A program made the position numbers and the translations under genes. This document shows positions 12,336 through 23,453 of a DNA stretch of 26,513 bases, piece by piece. The notes below the pieces were generated by a model. That model did no database searches and was not told where the DNA came from. It was given only the letters and a program-made list of their open reading frames with translations. Positions within the stretch are counted from its first letter, which is position 1; each line of letters starts with the position of its first letter. Origin of the DNA: Methanomassiliicoccus sp. UBA6 (GTDB lineage: Archaea > Thermoplasmatota > Thermoplasmata > Methanomassiliicoccales > Methanomassiliicoccaceae); assembly GCA_002508545.1 (NCBI GenBank), contig DAVH01000007.1:4501-31013 (forward strand), given 5' to 3'.

Positions 12336-15300
12336 TTGCGCGATCTGATACAACTTTACTTCAAGGACCGGTCCATCGTAAATCATCACATCTCCAGCTT
12401 CAATGATTTCCTGTCCACCATGGACAACCCCAACAGCCGGATGCAGAAGATCGTGGACAACCTGAGGGTTTCCGCGGACGACACCAGCCGAGGGGTCATA
12501 AAGCTGGAGGAGGACCGCACCGACGGCCGCAAGGTCGAGATCCGGGTAGGCAGGCGCAGGGACGAGAAGACGGGCAACATCGACCCCCAGTACAGCCGGC
12601 CGACCATCCGCATCCTGAACCCGGTGGTCCGGGAGGCCAACGGGGCGACGCACAAGCTGACGCCGATGGAGGCGAGGCTGAGGAACCTCAACTACCTCGC
12701 GCCCATCGAGCTGGAGTTCACCATCATCGAGGACGGCATCGAGAAGGAGCCGGAGAAGGTGCACATCGGCGACCTGCCGATCATGCTCCGCTCCAAGCGC
12801 TGCAACCTCTACAAGGAGAACATGGAGGAGGAGCGGGAGCTCACCGACAGCGAGTACCGCGAGAAGCTCATCGAGGCCGGCGAGGACCCGGCGGACCCCG
12901 GCGGATATTTCATCATCGGCGGGACCGAGAGAGTGCTGATCTCTCTGGAGGACCTCGCCCCCAACCGGGTCATGGTCGAGTACAACGAGCGCTACGGAAC
13001 GCAGCTCGAAGTGGCCAAGGTCTTCTCCCAGAAGGAAGGGTATAGGGCTCTGACCCTAGTGGAGAAGAAGAAGGACGGCATCCTCATGGTCACCGTGCCC
13101 GCGGCCTCCGGCCAGATACCGCTGGTCATTCTGATGAAGGCCCTGGGGATGGAGAACGACAAGGAGATCTACGACGCCATCGTCAGCGTGCCGGACATGG
13201 CCAACATCGTGTACGCCAACATCGAGGAGTGCCACGACAAGAAGCTGTATCCCCCTAACGGCGTGTTCACCACCGAGGACGCCCTCAACTACCTGGAGCG
13301 CAAGTTCGCCACCGGGCAGGCGCGTGAGTACAGGGAGAAGAAGGTGGAGTCGATCATCGACCGCTCCCTTCTCCCGCACCTCGGGGACACCAAGGACGAC
13401 CGCATCAAGAAGGCCTACTTCCTGGGCAGGATCGCCCGCTCGGTGCTCGAGCTGAGCATTGGGATGAGGAAGGAGGACGACAAGGACCACTACGCGAACA
13501 AGCGCCTGAAGCTGTCCGGGGACCTCATGGAGGACCTGTTCCGGGTCGCCTTCACCAACCTGATGAAGGACCTGAAGTACCAGCTGGAGCGGTCGTTCGC
13601 CAGGAAGAAGGACCTCCGCATCGGGTCGGCCATCCGCCCGGACCTGCTCACTCACCGTCTGCTTCACGCGCTCGCCACCGGCAACTGGGTCGGCGGCCGC
13701 GCCGGCGTGTCGCAGCTCCTGGACCGCACGTCCAACATGAGCACCCTGTCCCACCTGAGGAGGGTGACCTCATCTCTTACCCGCTCGCAGCCTCACTTCG
13801 AGGCCCGTGACCTTCACCCGACCCAATGGGGCCGGTTGTGTCCGAACGAGACCCCTGAAGGTCAGAACTGCGGTCTGGTGAAGAACGCCGCCCTGATCAT
13901 CGACGTGTCCGAGGGATTCCGCGAGGAGGACGTGCAGTGGCTGCTCCGCGACCGTGGTGTCGTGGAGGTCAAGGCCGGCGAGGCCGTCACCGGAGCGAAG
14001 GTGTATGTTAACGGTGACCTCGTAGGATACATCGAGAACCCCCGCGTGCTGGTGTCGGAGATCCGCGCCGGAAGGCGCCAGGGGCTCCTGTCCAACGAGA
14101 TCAACATCCGCTACGACGAGGAGATGGGCGAGGTCATCATCAACTGCGACGAGGGCCGCCTGCGCCGTCCCCTGCTCGTAATCCAGGAGGGCCGCCCGGT
14201 CATCACCCGCAAGCACCTCGAGGACATCCGCGAGGGCAAGGTGAAGTGGGCAGACCTGCTGCGCGAAGGGGTCATGGAATGGATCGACGCCGAGGAGGAG
14301 GAAGACTCCCTGGTGGCGGTCGAGCCCTTCGAGCCCCCAGAGCGGTGCGCCAACTGCGACCGCGCGCTGTCGCCGACCGACGTCGACTGGATGAACCCCG
14401 GGATGGACACCAAGGACGCCGTCGTGAGGTGCAAGCACTGCGGCGGGGACATGAGCGTCCCGCTCCTGATCACCGCCGAGAACACCCACATGGAGGTCGA
14501 CCCCATGGTCATCTTGGGCGTCGCCGCCGGCGTCGTGCCCTATCCGGAGCACGACTCGTCCCCGCGTGTCACCATGGGCTCGGGCATGGCCAAGCAGTCG
14601 CTGGGCCTGAGCTGCACCAACTACCGCAAGCGGCCTGACACCCGCGGGCACATCCTGCACTACCCGCAGCAGCCCATGGTGCAGACCAAGCCCATGGACT
14701 TCGTGGCGTTCAACGACCGCCCGGCCGGGCAGAACTTCGTCGTCGCCGTCATATCCTACCACGGCTACAACATGGAGGACGCGCTCATCCTGAACCGCGC
14801 GTCCATCGAGCGCGGTCTCGGACGATCGTCCTTCCTCAGGACGTATCGCGCGGAGGAGCGCCGGTACCCCGGAGGGCAGGAGGACCACTTCGAGATCCCC
14901 TCCCCGGACGTCCGCGGCGCAAGGACCGACCTGTCCTACGCCAACCTGGGCGAGGACGGCCTGATCTCCCCGGAGACCCTGGTCTCCGGCGGCGACGTGC
15001 TGGTCGGCAAGACCTCCCCGCCGAGGTTCCTGGAGGAGGAGACCGACTTCCTCACCCCGCAGAAGAGGAGGGAGACCTCCATCACCATCCGCCCGGGAGA
15101 GAGCGGCTGGGTCGACTCGGTCATGCTCACCGAGTCGGAGAACGGCTCCCGCCTGGTCAAGGTCAAGGTGAGGGACGAGAGGATCCCCGAGCTCGGGGAC
15201 AAGTTCGCGTCCCGTCACGGGCAGAAGGGCGTCATCGGTCTCATCGTCCCGCAGGAGGACATGCCGTTCACCTGCGACGGCGTCACCCCCGACCTCGTGA

Positions 15301-15935
15301 TCAATCCCCACGCCATCCCGTCGCGTATGACCGTCGCCCACGTCCTGGAGATGATCGGCGGCAAGGTCGGGGCGATGGAGGCGCGCTCGATCGACGGCAC
15401 CGCCTTCTCCGGCGAGAAGGAGCAGGCGCTGCGCGAGGCGCTCGGCCGCGCCGGGTTCAACACCACCGGCAAGGAGGTCATGTACGATGGCCAGACCGGC
15501 AAGAAGATCGAGGCTGAGATCTTCACCGGCGTGATCTACTACCAGAAGCTGCACCACATGGTGTCCGGGAAGATGCACGTGCGTTCCCGCGGACCGGTGC
15601 AGATCCTGACGAGACAGCCGACCGAGGGCCGCTCCAGGCAGGGTGGTCTGAGGTTCGGTGAGATGGAAAGGGACTGCCTCATCGGGCACGGGGCGGCCAT
15701 GGTCATCAAGGACCGTTTGCTGGACGAATCGGACGGCACTTTCCTGTACGTGTGCGGCAACCCCGCCTGCGGGCACATCGCCATGATGGACCGCCGGGGT
15801 GCCATCCGCTGCCCGGTATGCGGCAACAACACCAACGTGCACCTCGTACAGACGAGCTACGCGTTCAAGCTGCTGCTCGACGAGCTGCTGTCACTTGGAG
15901 TCGTCATGCGCCTTCAGCTGGAGGACCTAAGATGA
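12336..15935 (+). CDS. rpoB: RNA polymerase subunit B (unsplit, 1199 aa)
   Basis: RpoB is the second-largest RNA polymerase subunit and forms half of the active-site cleft. The gene encodes one chain, unlike many methanogens and haloarchaea, where it is split into B'' and B'. The N-terminal lobe and fork regions are present (GGYFIIGGTERVLI, LCPNETPEGQNCGLVKN). A zinc site starts near residue 671 (CANCD ... CKHCGG). The hybrid-binding motif GDKFASRHGQKG lies near 954, and a C-terminal zinc ribbon near 1139 (CGNPACG ... CPVCGN). The start is TTG at 12336, preceded by GGTGAG with about seven-base spacing; the N-terminus LIQLYFKDRSIVNHHI matches the family. It overlaps rpoA' by 4 nt (ATGA). Confidence 0.97.
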   Translation: MRDLIQLYFKDRSIVNHHISSFNDFLSTMDNPNSRMQKIVDNLRVSADDTSRGVIKLEEDRTDGRKVEIRVGRRRDEKTGNIDPQYSRPTIRILNPVVREANGATHKLTPMEARLRNLNYLAPIELEFTIIEDGIEKEPEKVHIGDLPIMLRSKRCNLYKENMEEERELTDSEYREKLIEAGEDPADPGGYFIIGGTERVLISLEDLAPNRVMVEYNERYGTQLEVAKVFSQKEGYRALTLVEKKKDGILMVTVPAASGQIPLVILMKALGMENDKEIYDAIVSVPDMANIVYANIEECHDKKLYPPNGVFTTEDALNYLERKFATGQAREYREKKVESIIDRSLLPHLGDTKDDRIKKAYFLGRIARSVLELSIGMRKEDDKDHYANKRLKLSGDLMEDLFRVAFTNLMKDLKYQLERSFARKKDLRIGSAIRPDLLTHRLLHALATGNWVGGRAGVSQLLDRTSNMSTLSHLRRVTSSLTRSQPHFEARDLHPTQWGRLCPNETPEGQNCGLVKNAALIIDVSEGFREEDVQWLLRDRGVVEVKAGEAVTGAKVYVNGDLVGYIENPRVLVSEIRAGRRQGLLSNEINIRYDEEMGEVIINCDEGRLRRPLLVIQEGRPVITRKHLEDIREGKVKWADLLREGVMEWIDAEEEEDSLVAVEPFEPPERCANCDRALSPTDVDWMNPGMDTKDAVVRCKHCGGDMSVPLLITAENTHMEVDPMVILGVAAGVVPYPEHDSSPRVTMGSGMAKQSLGLSCTNYRKRPDTRGHILHYPQQPMVQTKPMDFVAFNDRPAGQNFVVAVISYHGYNMEDALILNRASIERGLGRSSFLRTYRAEERRYPGGQEDHFEIPSPDVRGARTDLSYANLGEDGLISPETLVSGGDVLVGKTSPPRFLEEETDFLTPQKRRETSITIRPGESGWVDSVMLTESENGSRLVKVKVRDERIPELGDKFASRHGQKGVIGLIVPQEDMPFTCDGVTPDLVINPHAIPSRMTVAHVLEMIGGKVGAMEARSIDGTAFSGEKEQALREALGRAGFNTTGKEVMYDGQTGKKIEAEIFTGVIYYQKLHHMVSGKMHVRSRGPVQILTRQPTEGRSRQGGLRFGEMERDCLIGHGAAMVIKDRLLDESDGTFLYVCGNPACGHIAMMDRRGAIRCPVCGNNTNVHLVQTSYAFKLLLDELLSLGVVMRLQLEDLR

Positions 15936-18720
15936 TGCGAGGCGTTTCAAAGAGGATCGGCTCGATCAAGTTCTCGTCACTGTCTCCCGATGAGATCAGG
16001 AAGATGTCCGCCACCAAGGTCATCACCGCGGACACCTACGACGACGACGGGTTCCCGATCGACATGGGCCTCATGGACCCCCACTTGGGGGTCATAGAGC
16101 CGGGTCTTCGCTGCAAGACCTGTGGGAACAAGGTGGACGAGTGCCCCGGGCACTTCGGCCACATCGACCTGGCCATGCCTGTGATCCATGTAGGCCTGGT
16201 CAAGGAGATCAAGAAGCTGCTGCAGTCGACCTGCAAGACCTGCGGCCACCTCCTCATGACCAAGGAGGAAGCGCTGCGCAAGGCCCAGGAGTGGGCGGAC
16301 ATGGACGACCTGGGCGGCGACGCGATCGACTACCGCCTGCTGGCCAAGGGAACGGCCAAGGACGCGTCCAAGAACACCACCTGCCCCTACTGCGGCCAGG
16401 AGCAGGGCAAGATCACCCTGGACAAGCCCACCACCTTCCGCGAGGACGGCCACAAGCTCACGCCCAAGGAGGTCAGGGAGCGCCTGGAGCGCATTCCCGA
16501 CGAGGACCTGCCGCCGCTGGGCATCGACCCCAACTCCTGCCGTCCCGAGTGGATGGTGCTGACCGCCCTGGCAGTTCCGCCAGTCACGGTGCGCCCGTCC
16601 ATCACCCTGGAGTCCGGCGACCGGTCCGAGGACGATCTCACCCACAAGCTCGTGGACGTCCTCAGGATCAACCAGAGGCTGAGGGAGAACCGTGACGCGG
16701 GCGCTCCCCAGCTGATCGTGGAGGACCTCTGGGAGCTGCTGCAGTATCACGTCACCACCTACTTCGACAACCAGACCTCGGGCATCCCGCCGGCCAGGCA
16801 CCGCTCCGGCCGGCCGCTCAAGACGCTGGTCCAGAGGCTGAAGGGCAAGGAGGGCCGGTTCCGTTCCAACCTGTCCGGTAAGCGTGTGAACTTCTCCGCC
16901 CGTACCGTCATCTCCCCGGACCCGTCGCTCTCGATCAACGAGGTCGGTGTCCCCGAGGAAGCGGCCCGTGAGCTGACCGTGCCGGTCCATGTCACCAAGG
17001 CGAACATCGAGTTCCTGAGGGCAATGGTGAAGGGCGGCTCGAACCCGCCCAATGTGGACGGCAGGTACGTGCCCGGCGTGAACTACGTCATCCGTACCGA
17101 CGGACGCAGGATGAAGGTCACCGACCGCAACGCCGAGTCCATCGCCGAGGGCCTGGAGGTCGGGTACATCGTCGAGCGCCATCTCATGGACAAGGACGTC
17201 GTGCTCTTCAACCGGCAGCCGTCCCTGCACCGCATGTCGATGATGGCCCACACCGTGCGGGTCATGCCCTGGAAGACCTTCCGGTTCAACCTCTGCGTCT
17301 GCCCGCCGTACAACGCCGACTTCGATGGTGACGAGATGAACCTGCACGTGCTGCAGAGCGACGAGGCCCGCGCGGAGGCGATGATCCTGATGAGGGTGCA
17401 GGAGCACATCCTGTCCCCGAGGTTCGGAGGCCCGGTCATCGGAGCCATCCACGACCACATCACCGGGACCTTCCTGCTCACCCACCAGGACCCCAAGTTC
17501 GACAAGCAGGAGACCCTGAGCATCCTGTCCAAGGTGAAGTACGACACGCTGCCCGAGCCCGTGGTGGTGGACGGCAGGGAGTACTGGACCGGACACCAGC
17601 TGTTCTCCACCATCCTGCCCGAGGACTTCCACATCACCTTCAAGGCGTCCATCTGCCGGAACTGCCCCTCCTGCAAGAAGGAGGACTGCGACCTCGACGC
17701 GTACGTCAAGATACGCAAGGGGAAGCTGCTCACCGGTACCATCGACGAGAAGGCCATCGGCTCGTTCAAGGGCAAGATCCTCGACAAGATCACCCGCGAC
17801 TACGGCGCTGACGCCTCCAGGGAGTTCCTGGACGACGTCACCAGGCTGGCGATCGGGGCGATCATGGTGCGCGGGTTCACCACCGGCATCGATGACGAGG
17901 ACATCCCCGAGGAAGCGACCAGGCAGATCAACGAGGTGCTCTCCGACGCCATCCGCAAGGTGTCGGAGTTCGTGCAGGCATACCGGGAAGGCATCCTGGA
18001 GCAGCTGCCCGGCCGTTCCCTCGATGAGACGCTGGAGGTCGAGGTCATGAAGGTCCTGGGACGCGCCAGGGACGAGGCCGGTCAGATCGCCGGCCGCCAC
18101 CTGGGTATGGAGAACTCCGCGGTCATCATGGCCCGCTCGGGCGCCAGGGGCTCCATGCTGAACCTCTCGCAGATGGCCGGCTGCATCGGACAGCAGGCCG
18201 TCCGTGGCGAGCGCCTGTCCAGAGGGTACTGGAACCGGACGCTCCCGCACTTCAAGAAGGGCGACCTGGGCGCGGAGGCCAAGGGGTTCGTTCAGAACTC
18301 CTATAAGAGCGGCCTCACCCCCACGGAGTTCTTCTTCCACTCCATGGGTGGCCGCGAGGGTCTCGTGGACACGGCCGTGCGTACCTCGAGGTCCGGTTAC
18401 ATGCAGCGCCGTCTGATCAGCGCGCTGGAGGACCTCAAGCTGAAACAGGACGGCACCGTCCGCAACACCGCGGACATCATCGTCCAGCTCAAGTACGGCG
18501 AGGACGGCGTGGACCCCTCCCGCAGCGTGCAGGGCGACGCCGTGGACGTGGACGACATCCTGTCCGAGGTGCTGGGCGACGACGCCGAGGCCCTGGCCCG
18601 CATCGAGGAGAAGAAGCTGGCCGGCTACGCCACCATCGAGAAGGACCTGATGGAGACCATGGAGGAGGAAGAGGTCGAGGAGCCGGAGTATGACACCGGC
18701 GGTGGCGGAGGTGAGGACTG

Positions 18721-18721
<1 letters not shown>
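15932..18721 (+). CDS. rpoA1: RNA polymerase subunit A'
   Basis: A' is the N-terminal two thirds of the largest polymerase subunit and carries the catalytic Mg2+. The 929-aa protein begins RGVSKRIGSIKFSSLSPDEI. It has the zinc clamp CKTCGNKVDECPGHFGH (from residue 61) and NLSGKRVNFSARTVISPDP. The catalytic motif is YNADFDGDEMNLH (Asp 463, 465, 467), and the bridge/trigger-proximal segment is LNLSQMAGCIGQQAVRG. The ATG at 15932 overlaps the rpoB stop (ATGA), with GGAGG seven bases upstream; a second ATG at 15935 is an equally short alternative. The C-terminus is acidic and Gly-rich (EEEVEEPEYDTGGGGGED). It overlaps rpoA'' by one base. Confidence 0.97.
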
Positions 18722-20192
<1,471 letters not shown>

Positions 20193-20196
<4 letters not shown>

Positions 20197-20471
20197 TAGA
20201 TTTGGGAAGAGCAATCAAGGCCGCTGCGACCACCGGCAAGGTGGTCTACGGCGTGCAGCAGGCAGAGAAGGCGGTGAACAGCGGGGCGGCCAAGATGGTC
20301 ATCTACGCTGACAACTGCCCGAGTGAGTTCCTCAGATCTGGAAACCACAGCATCAAGGTTGTCAAGTTTGAGGGTACCAACATGGAGCTAGGGGCTCTGT
20401 GCGGGAAGCCGTTCTCGGTGTCCGCCCTGGCGGTCATCGACAAGGGCACCTCCAACATCCTTTCGTTGTGA
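20193..20471 (+). CDS. rpl30e: Ribosomal protein L30e
   Basis: L30e is a small L7Ae-fold protein of the large ribosomal subunit. The 92-aa sequence has the expected order: DLGRAIKAAATTGKVVYG, then QAEKAVNSGAAKMVIYADNCP, then KFEGTNMELGALCGKPFSVSALAVID. Its position between rpoA'' and nusA is the standard archaeal arrangement and separates it from L7Ae and other paralogues. The ATG at 20193 overlaps the rpoA'' stop (ATGA), with GGAGG nine or so bases upstream, indicating coupled translation. Confidence 0.95.
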
Positions 20472-20475
20472 TCCT

Positions 20476-20904
20476 ATGCCGGCTGAGATAACTTTCACCG
20501 AGGACACCCTGAGGTACATCAACCTCTTCGAGGCGGTTACCAAGACCAGGGTCAAGGACTGCATGGAGACCGAGGAGAAGCTCGTGTTCGTCGTCGAGCC
20601 TGGCCAGGCCAACCGGGCCGTGGGCAAGGCCGGCGAGAACGTGATCCGCCTCAAGAACCAGACCGGGAAGAACATCCAGGTTATCGAGTACTCCGACGAG
20701 CCGGAGAAGTTCATCCGGAACGTGTTCTACAACTACAACGTGCAGAACGTGGTGATCGAGAACCGGGGCAGCGTCGTTCACGCGACGGTGACCGTCGACC
20801 CGAAGGTCAAGGGGCGCGCCATCGGCAAGAACGGGCGCAACCTCAAGATCGCCCGGGACATCGTGAACCGGCACCACAACGTCCAGAGCATCAGCGTGGC
20901 CTGA
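20476..20904 (+). CDS. nusA: Archaeal NusA-like KH-domain protein
   Basis: Archaeal NusA keeps only the two KH RNA-binding domains of bacterial NusA and is thought to act in transcription elongation or termination. The 142-aa protein shows the KH GxxG loops GKAG (50-53) and GKNG (117-120). They lie in PGQANRAVGKAGENVIRLKN and KGRAIGKNGRNLKIARDIV. No S1 domain is present, as expected for archaea. The start at 20476 lies four bases after the rpl30e stop. The gene ends the operon here; in many Euryarchaeota rps12, rps7 and elongation factor genes follow. Its 3' end overlaps the convergent radical SAM gene by 14 nt. Confidence 0.95.
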   Translation: MPAEITFTEDTLRYINLFEAVTKTRVKDCMETEEKLVFVVEPGQANRAVGKAGENVIRLKNQTGKNIQVIEYSDEPEKFIRNVFYNYNVQNVVIENRGSVVHATVTVDPKVKGRAIGKNGRNLKIARDIVNRHHNVQSISVA

Positions 20905-21952
20905 GCGGTTCCCGCTCCACTTCCAGCCGGTCGGCGGTGGGGTACTCCTCCACCAGGAAGGACTCGTAGGGAAGCTCGGAGAACAGCTCTTCGAGCACCC
21001 ACGGGGCCACCTCAACCCTTTTCTTTTCTTTGTCCTCGCGGAACAGCTCCTCGGGCACCTCCAGCTCGCGGAGCGTGGCGATGATCTCGTCCGCCGGCCC
21101 CTCGACCACGCCCTTGAGGAGCGTGCCCTCCTCAGTAATAACGTCCGAAGGCAGGGCGGTCCTCAGCGCCCTCCGCTTGATCCTCTTCCTCAGCTGCACC
21201 GAGTCCTTGAAGCTCGACGAGCAGTAGTGCACCGGTATCTTCTTCGACGACGCCACCAGCTCGAGTGCGAGCTCCTCGCTGCCCCGGACCGCCGAGGAGA
21301 CGTCGTCCTTCACGTCCATACCCCTCGCCTGCAGCCTTTCCCAGTTGCCCTCGGAGAACTCCAGCTCGTTGAGGTTCACGAAGTCCAGCCCGGACTCGGC
21401 GGCGAAGGCGATGAGCTTCTTCAGTCCCTCCTTCTCCCCGGGCAGGGCGGGCACCTCGAGGCCGATCCTCATCCTGGAGGACCGCTTGAACTCCGCCAGC
21501 CCCGTTCCTTCCATCGAGGCCCACATCTCCACCGGCGGGTGAAGCCGGAGCTCGTCCAGGCCCGCCTCCTCCAGCGCCCGGAACGCGTCGAGGTCCAGGG
21601 ACGAGGTGTACAGGTGAACGTGATGCCTCGGGCCGAACTCCTCCTTGAGCCGCCGGATGAGGCGCGTCGTGCGGTCTAGGCACGCGACGGGGTCCCCGCC
21701 GGTCACCCCGGTGCCCTTCGCGTCGATGCTCCTCGCCTCCTCCAGGATCTCGTCGTCCGAGGCGACCCTGCGCTCGTTGGCGTAAACGACGTCCTTTCCC
21801 CGCTTCTCCAGGGAGAGGGGGCAGTAAAAGCAGCCGGTGGAGCACCTGCCGGACACCAGCAGCACCATCTTGGCGCCCTGGCGGCACAGTACGCACCCGC
21901 GGGGCAAGCGGCCGGTGTGCGCCGAACCGGCCTCCATGGGTTGGACCTTCAT
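20891..21952 (-). CDS. Radical SAM protein related to pyruvate formate-lyase activase (COG2108-like)
   Basis: This 353-aa protein has a standard radical SAM cluster motif, GRCSTGCFYCPLS (C37, C41, C44). It is preceded by an additional cysteine pair, CVLCRQGAK (C20, C23), that could hold a metal. The glycine-rich SAM-binding strand is GTGVTGGDPVACL, and a barrel follows (HHVHLYTSSL, LRLHPPVEMW, RIGLEVPALPGEKEG, FVNLNELEFSE). The C-terminal part, about 240-353, is charged and of unknown fold, with VHYCSSSFKDSVQLRKRIKR. The architecture matches archaeal COG2108, whose substrate is not known to me. The ATG at 21952 has GATTTATTAG 27 bp upstream and no Shine-Dalgarno. An internal ATG at 21937 is possible. 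Confidence 0.87.
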   Translation of the reverse strand: MKVQPMEAGSAHTGRLPRGCVLCRQGAKMVLLVSGRCSTGCFYCPLSLEKRGKDVVYANERRVASDDEILEEARSIDAKGTGVTGGDPVACLDRTTRLIRRLKEEFGPRHHVHLYTSSLDLDAFRALEEAGLDELRLHPPVEMWASMEGTGLAEFKRSSRMRIGLEVPALPGEKEGLKKLIAFAAESGLDFVNLNELEFSEGNWERLQARGMDVKDDVSSAVRGSEELALELVASSKKIPVHYCSSSFKDSVQLRKRIKRRALRTALPSDVITEEGTLLKGVVEGPADEIIATLRELEVPEELFREDKEKKRVEVAPWVLEELFSELPYESFLVEEYPTADRLEVEREPLRPR

Positions 21953-21974
21953 CGACCGATTGAGGTCCGGGCGG

Positions 21975-21984
21975 CTAATAAATC
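21975..21984 (-). promoter_or_regulatory. TATA box of the COG2108-like gene
   Basis: GATTTATTAG on the minus strand is centred 27 bp before the ATG at 21952, the spacing for a leaderless transcript. Confidence 0.6.
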
Positions 21985-22048
21985 TTTACTCCGAGCGACC
22001 GACGGTCGGCGCCAGCTCCGCCATGGCAGCGGCCCCGGCATAGCACGA

Positions 22049-22057
22049 TTATATATA
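22049..22057 (+). promoter_or_regulatory. TATA box of the 173-aa hypothetical gene
   Basis: TTATATATA predicts a start near 22080, leaving a leader of about 10 nt that still contains GGGAGGAAGTT before the ATG at 22090. Confidence 0.65.
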
Positions 22058-22089
22058 GAAGCGGTTCAAATTTTGTATGGGAGGAAGTT

Positions 22090-22611
22090 ATGTCAATCAA
22101 GGTGGTCGAACCGGAGGTCTCTTACGATTTAGAAGGGACGAGAGCAGGTCTCAACGGGGGCGAGCGGCTGATAGCCCGTCCCGCCGGCGAGATGAATATC
22201 GTCCCCAAGGACCTGCCGACGAGGTGGGCCGAGGTGCCGGTGAAAGAGCCGGAGCGGCTCCGTGGCGACAGGGACACCTACTCCGTGTCCAGGTTCGCAT
22301 TGAAGGACGGGCGGAAGGACTTGGGGCAGCTGTCCTTCGAGACCGTGGTGTACCGGGACCGGAAGACGGCGGTGGACGTCCTGGTGAAGACGCTGAGCAA
22401 GATGTCCTGCCTCAAGCTGAGCCGGGTCGACCTGGGCGACGCCGGGGCGATGATGGAGGCGGTGGGCAAGGCCGGGAGGGTGATGAAGGCCATCGCCTTC
22501 GTCGAGCGCAACGTGTACGGCCTCATCATGCTGTCCTGCGACGCGGAGTGCAAGGTCCCCGATTCCTGGCTTATCGGCATGGGCCGGCTGATGGTATCCC
22601 GGATGCGCTGA
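22090..22611 (+). CDS. Hypothetical protein, 173 aa, unrecognised family
   Basis: I do not recognise this protein. The gene is well supported: a TATA box at 22049-22057, GGGAGG a few bases before the ATG at 22090, codon use like its neighbours, and 45 nt to pyrF. The product is soluble, with no signal peptide or membrane helix. The first 60 residues are polar with several prolines. Residues about 63-173 look like an alternating alpha/beta fold (TYSVSRFALKDG, QLSFETVVYRD, VLVKTLSKMSCLKLSRVDL, MKAIAFVERNVYGLIMLSC). Three cysteines (about 106, 150 and 154) do not form a clear metal motif. Proximity to pyrF may be accidental because pyrF has its own TATA box. Confidence 0.8.
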   Translation: MSIKVVEPEVSYDLEGTRAGLNGGERLIARPAGEMNIVPKDLPTRWAEVPVKEPERLRGDRDTYSVSRFALKDGRKDLGQLSFETVVYRDRKTAVDVLVKTLSKMSCLKLSRVDLGDAGAMMEAVGKAGRVMKAIAFVERNVYGLIMLSCDAECKVPDSWLIGMGRLMVSRMR

Positions 22612-22618
22612 GCACATC

Positions 22619-22626
22619 TAATATAC
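22619..22626 (+). promoter_or_regulatory. TATA box of pyrF
   Basis: TAATATAC lies just after the preceding stop codon and is centred about 34 bp before the pyrF ATG, predicting a leader of only a few bases. Confidence 0.5.
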
Positions 22627-22655
22627 GGTATGGCCTTCACCTCCGCGGTGCATGC

Positions 22656-23309
22656 ATGAGGGCCGATACCCGGATGATCTTAGCGCTGGACGAGACGGAT
22701 GAGAGCAAGGCCTTGAAGGTGGCCGGGGAGGTCCGGGACCTGGTGGACGCCATCAAGATCAACTGGCCGCTCGTTCTTTCGACATCGCCGGAGATGATCT
22801 CGAGGCTCGCCCGCCTGGCCCCGGTCATCTGCGACTTCAAGATCGCCGACATCCCCAACACCGACCGCCTGATCGTCGAGCAGGTGCGGCGCCGGGGGGC
22901 CAGCGGGGTCATCGTCCACGCGTTCACCGGCACCGACTCGCTGAAGGCGGCGGTGGAGGCCGCCGGGGACATCGACGTCTTCGTGGTCACCGAGATGTCC
23001 CACCCTGGCGGGCAGGAGTTCACTGCCCCGCTGGCGGAGAGGTTCGCCTCGATGGCGGTGGAAGCGGGCGCCGCCGGGGTCATCGCCCCCGCCACCCGGC
23101 CGGAGAGGATCGCCAAGGTGCGCTCCATCATCGGCGATCTGCTGATCCTCTCGCCCGGCGTGGGCGCGCAGGGAGGCAGCGCCTCCGACGCCATCGCCAT
23201 GGGCGCCGACCACGTCATCGTCGGCCGGTCGATCTACGGCGCAGCGGACCCCCGCGAGGCCGCCATCCGCCTGGCGGAAGAGATACGCGGGGTGCCCCGG
23301 CGGAGCTAG
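22656..23309 (+). CDS. pyrF: Orotidine 5'-phosphate decarboxylase
   Basis: PyrF converts OMP to UMP, the last step of de novo pyrimidine synthesis. The 217-aa length is that of the archaeal form. The substrate Asp is in MILALDETDE (D12) and the Lys in DAIKINWPLV (K34). The catalytic tetrad motif is DFKIADIPNT (D60, K62, D65). The phosphate-binding end of the barrel is LSPGVGAQGG followed by HVIVGRSIYGA. The frame is open far upstream, antisense-like to the previous gene. The ATG at 22656 is the first start downstream of the TATA element, with only a few residues before MILALD. Other pyr genes are not in the window. Confidence 0.95.
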   Translation: MRADTRMILALDETDESKALKVAGEVRDLVDAIKINWPLVLSTSPEMISRLARLAPVICDFKIADIPNTDRLIVEQVRRRGASGVIVHAFTGTDSLKAAVEAAGDIDVFVVTEMSHPGGQEFTAPLAERFASMAVEAGAAGVIAPATRPERIAKVRSIIGDLLILSPGVGAQGGSASDAIAMGADHVIVGRSIYGAADPREAAIRLAEEIRGVPRRS

Positions 23310-23317
23310 TGCCCCCT

Positions 23318-23405
23318 CGGTCCAGGCCCGCGCGGACCGTCCGCTCTGCATCGTCCTCGGGGCCCTCGCCCGGTGCGGACCTGACGTCGGGCAAGGGCAA
23401 TTGCC
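23318..23405 (+). other. pyrF-aglB intergenic region: hairpin and palindrome
   Basis: After pyrF, CGGTCC (23318-23323) can pair with GGACCG (23334-23339) across a 10-base loop, without a following T-run. Further on GGCAATTGCC (23396-23405) is a perfect 10-bp palindrome about 50 bp before the aglB TATA box. Either could be regulatory; I see no gene in the roughly 200-bp gap. Confidence 0.3.
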
Positions 23406-23453
23406 GGAGAGGCTTCCACAGTTGTGCCAGCAGGATTAACAAACGAGACAGAC

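Noticed and set aside
13770..15842. Long open frame on the minus strand opposite rpoB (690 codons)
   Set aside because: It is the mirror of a GC-rich real gene; the product is His/Val/Gly-rich without any domain, and the plus strand is clearly RpoB.
15977..18340. Long open frame on the minus strand opposite rpoA' (787 codons)
   Set aside because: Low-complexity composition and no family motif; the plus strand is unmistakably A'.
22077..22655. Upstream extension of the pyrF frame across the 173-aa gene
   Set aside because: The extended part is Arg/Gly-rich with no PyrF similarity, and a TATA box lies between the two genes.
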